In this document: positions 62,331 to 64,000 of the stretch, in pieces
Layout of the letters: every line of letters begins with the position of its first letter
Position numbering within the stretch: position 1 is the first letter of the stretch
Source of the DNA: Comamonadaceae bacterium
Lineage (GTDB): Bacteria; Pseudomonadota; Gammaproteobacteria; Burkholderiales; Burkholderiaceae_C
Assembly: GCA_027484575.1 (NCBI GenBank)
Contig: JAIXSQ010000017.1
Location: 115,381-179,380, forward strand
DNA length: 64,000 nt
Reading direction: 5' to 3'
Made by a program: the position numbers and the translations under genes
The notes under the pieces: generated by a model
Database searches by the model: none
Told to the model about the DNA's origin: nothing
What the model saw: only the letters and a program-made list of their open reading frames with translations

Positions 62331-63337
62331 AGATCACCATCGTCGGCGCCGGAGCCATCGGCGGTTACCTCGGCACCCGCCTGTCCCTGGCCGGTGAGGA
62401 CGTCACGTTCATCGCCCGCAACCGCAACCTCGAGGCGATCCGCGCGCGCGGCTTCACGCTGCGGCTGGAGGACGGCCGCGAGGAGGTCGCCCGCGAGGTG
62501 CGGGCCGTGCAGGACATGGCCGAGGCCGGACCGCAGGACGTGGTGATGCTCACCACCAAGGCGCACCAGGTGGGCGAGCTGCTGCCGGGCCTGCGTTCCC
62601 TGTTCGGGCCGCAGACGCTGGTGGTGAGCATGCTCAACGGCGTTCCCTGGTGGTACTTCCAGAAACTGGGCGGGCCGCACGACGGCCGCCAGCTGGAGAG
62701 CGTCGACCCGGGCGGCCGGGTGGCGGCGGCCATCGAGGCCGACCGGGTGATCGGCGGCATCGTCTACCCGGCTGCCGAGCTGGAGGCGCCGGGCGTGGTG
62801 CGGCTGATCGAGGGCAACCGGTTCACCTTGGGCGAGCTCGACGGGCAGAAGACCGAGCGCATCGCGCAGCTGTCGCAGGCCATGATCCGCGCCGGCTTCA
62901 AGGCGCCGGTCGCGCGCGACATCCGCGCCGAGATGTGGGTCAAGCTGCTGGGCAATGCCACGCTGAATCCGCTGTCGGCGTTGACCCACGCCACGCTCGA
63001 GGAGATCTGCACCCATCCCGCGTCGCGCGCGCTGGTGGCCACCATGATGGGCGAGGCCCGCGACGTGGCGCTGGCCCTGGGCGTGGACCTGAAGGTCTCG
63101 ATCGAGCAGCGCATCGCCGGGGCGCAGGCGGTGGGGGCGCACAAGACCTCGATGCTGGTGGACGTCGAGCACGGCCGCGCGCTGGAGCTGGCTGCGCTGG
63201 TGGGCGCGGTGATCGAGCTGGGCCGGATCGCGGACGTGCCCACGCCGGCCATCGCCACGCTGCATGCGGCCTGCGAGCTGCTGCAGTCCACGCTCGCGGC
63301 GCGCAAGGGCCGCCTGCAGGTGCAGCCCGCGGGCTGA
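62327..63337 (+). CDS. 2-dehydropantoate 2-reductase-like protein (ApbA/PanE family)
   Basis: A 336-residue NADP-dependent ketopantoate-reductase-type enzyme. GAGAIGGYLG (residues 7-16), VVMLTTKAHQV and the catalytic-region Lys in AEMWVKLLGNATLNPLSALT are typical of ApbA/PanE. True PanE makes pantoate for CoA, but many paralogs act on other 2-keto acids. Cotranscription with an acid transporter and CoA ligase suggests a role in catabolism rather than vitamin synthesis. The ATG overlaps the tctA stop. Confidence 0.85.
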   Translation: MKITIVGAGAIGGYLGTRLSLAGEDVTFIARNRNLEAIRARGFTLRLEDGREEVAREVRAVQDMAEAGPQDVVMLTTKAHQVGELLPGLRSLFGPQTLVVSMLNGVPWWYFQKLGGPHDGRQLESVDPGGRVAAAIEADRVIGGIVYPAAELEAPGVVRLIEGNRFTLGELDGQKTERIAQLSQAMIRAGFKAPVARDIRAEMWVKLLGNATLNPLSALTHATLEEICTHPASRALVATMMGEARDVALALGVDLKVSIEQRIAGAQAVGAHKTSMLVDVEHGRALELAALVGAVIELGRIADVPTPAIATLHAACELLQSTLAARKGRLQVQPAG

Positions 63338-63350
63338 CGGCCGCATCGCC

Positions 63351-63380
63351 AAGAAAAAAGGCCGCGCAGTGCGCGGCCTT
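63351..63380 (-). terminator. Rho-independent terminator of tuf-rpsJ
   Basis: A 10-bp stem AAGGCCGCGC/GCGCGGCCTT with loop AGT (63358-63380). On the minus strand it is followed by TTTTTTCTT. It starts 25 bases after the rpsJ stop, so transcription from tuf-rpsJ does not continue toward rplC. Confidence 0.9.
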
Positions 63381-63404
63381 CCTGCTGGTGCGCCCGGGGG
63401 CGGC

Positions 63405-63719
63405 TTACTGCAGCTTGATCTCGACGTCCACGCCCGCGGGCAGGTCGAGCTTCATGAGCGCGTCGACGGTCTTGTCGGTGGGGTCGACGATGTCCATCAG
63501 GCGCTGATGGGTGCGGATCTCGAACTGGTCGCGCGAGCTCTTGTTGACGTGCGGCGAGCGCAGGATGTCGAAGCGCTTCATGCGGGTCGGCAGGGGCACG
63601 GGGCCCTTGACGATCGCGCCGGTGCGCTTGGCGGTGTCCACGATCTCGGCGGCCGACTGGTCGATCAGCTTGTAGTCGAACGCCTTGAGGCGGATGCGGA
63701 TTTTCTGCTGGGTAGCCAT
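63405..63719 (-). CDS. rpsJ: 30S ribosomal protein S10
   Basis: A 104-residue S10 (also NusE in antitermination). MATQQKIRIRLKAFDYKLID, TGAIVKGPVPLPTR and the C-terminal AGVDVEIKLQ are diagnostic. ATG 63719. It follows tuf by 47 bases and is not joined to rplC, from which it is separated by about 6 kb. Confidence 0.99.
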   Translation of the reverse strand: MATQQKIRIRLKAFDYKLIDQSAAEIVDTAKRTGAIVKGPVPLPTRMKRFDILRSPHVNKSSRDQFEIRTHQRLMDIVDPTDKTVDALMKLDLPAGVDVEIKLQ

Positions 63720-63766
63720 GGTTGTTCCTGGTCGGCAGGGGCCGGGGCGAACCCCGGCCCATTGCA

Positions 63767-64000
<234 letters not shown>

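Overview
This 64 kb window is a high-GC, gene-dense stretch of bacterial chromosome that reads as a betaproteobacterium of the order Burkholderiales, most likely Comamonadaceae or a near relative. The supporting signs are the gatCAB operon divergent from mreBCD-mrdA, a Bug-type receptor with TctB and TctA, a dat / DUF493 / lipB / lipA chain, a regulatory PTS limited to EIIA(Man), HPr and EI, and the atpIBEFHAGDC order. I found no plasmid, prophage, insertion sequence, CRISPR array, tRNA or rRNA. No gene-free stretch exceeds 300 bases. The largest is 57270-57552, which holds the rplC promoter and leader.

Layout. 1-3.7 kb (minus): a bacteriophytochrome kinase cut by the window edge, its biliverdin-forming heme oxygenase and an AEC permease. 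3.8-10.8 kb: Rep helicase, a flavoprotein monooxygenase, an SDR, exonuclease III divergent from pyrE with overlapping start codons, and a DUF4124 protein. 10.8-18.9 kb: gatCAB (minus) and mreBCD-mrdA (plus), the latter for rod shape and elongation. 18.9-25.7 kb: a YheT-type hydrolase cluster, a LemA/TPM membrane module, an NhaR-like regulator, glyoxalase I and a methyltransferase. 25.8-33 kb (minus): the complete F1Fo ATP synthase operon with a recognisable promoter. 33-41 kb: an MBL-fold lipoprotein, dat, DUF493, lipB-lipA, a DMT permease, then a soluble aldose-type dehydrogenase, a diheme cytochrome c and a mutarotase. 41-47.8 kb: a class A PBP, the regulatory PTS, an MFS permease and a lipoprotein. 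47.8-52.2 kb: a class III CoA-transferase, an alpha/beta hydrolase, a TlpA-like thioredoxin, cytochrome b561, a GNAT acetyltransferase and a peroxiredoxin. 52.3-57.3 kb (minus): rplC-D-W-B-rpsS-rplV-rpsC-rplP-rpmC-rpsQ. 57.5-63.3 kb (plus): an acyl-CoA ligase, Bug receptor, TctB, TctA and a ketopantoate reductase-like protein. 63.4-64 kb (minus): rpsJ and the end of tuf.

Three observations stand out. First, the S10 operon is split: tuf-rpsJ ends at its own strong terminator, about 6 kb of carboxylate uptake and activation genes follow on the other strand, and rplC-rpsQ restarts from its own promoter and a 5' stem-loop. Second, many genes that lack a Shine-Dalgarno sequence have a -10-like hexamer (often GACAAT or CACAAT) ending 6-9 bases before the start codon, which predicts leaderless mRNAs and changes the start chosen for two genes. 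Third, several core operons carry intercistronic or leader hairpins (mreB leader, mreB-mreC, atpD-atpC, rplC leader) that look regulatory. I saw no clearly new multi-gene defence or mobile system. The most novel material is in gene organisation and leader architecture.
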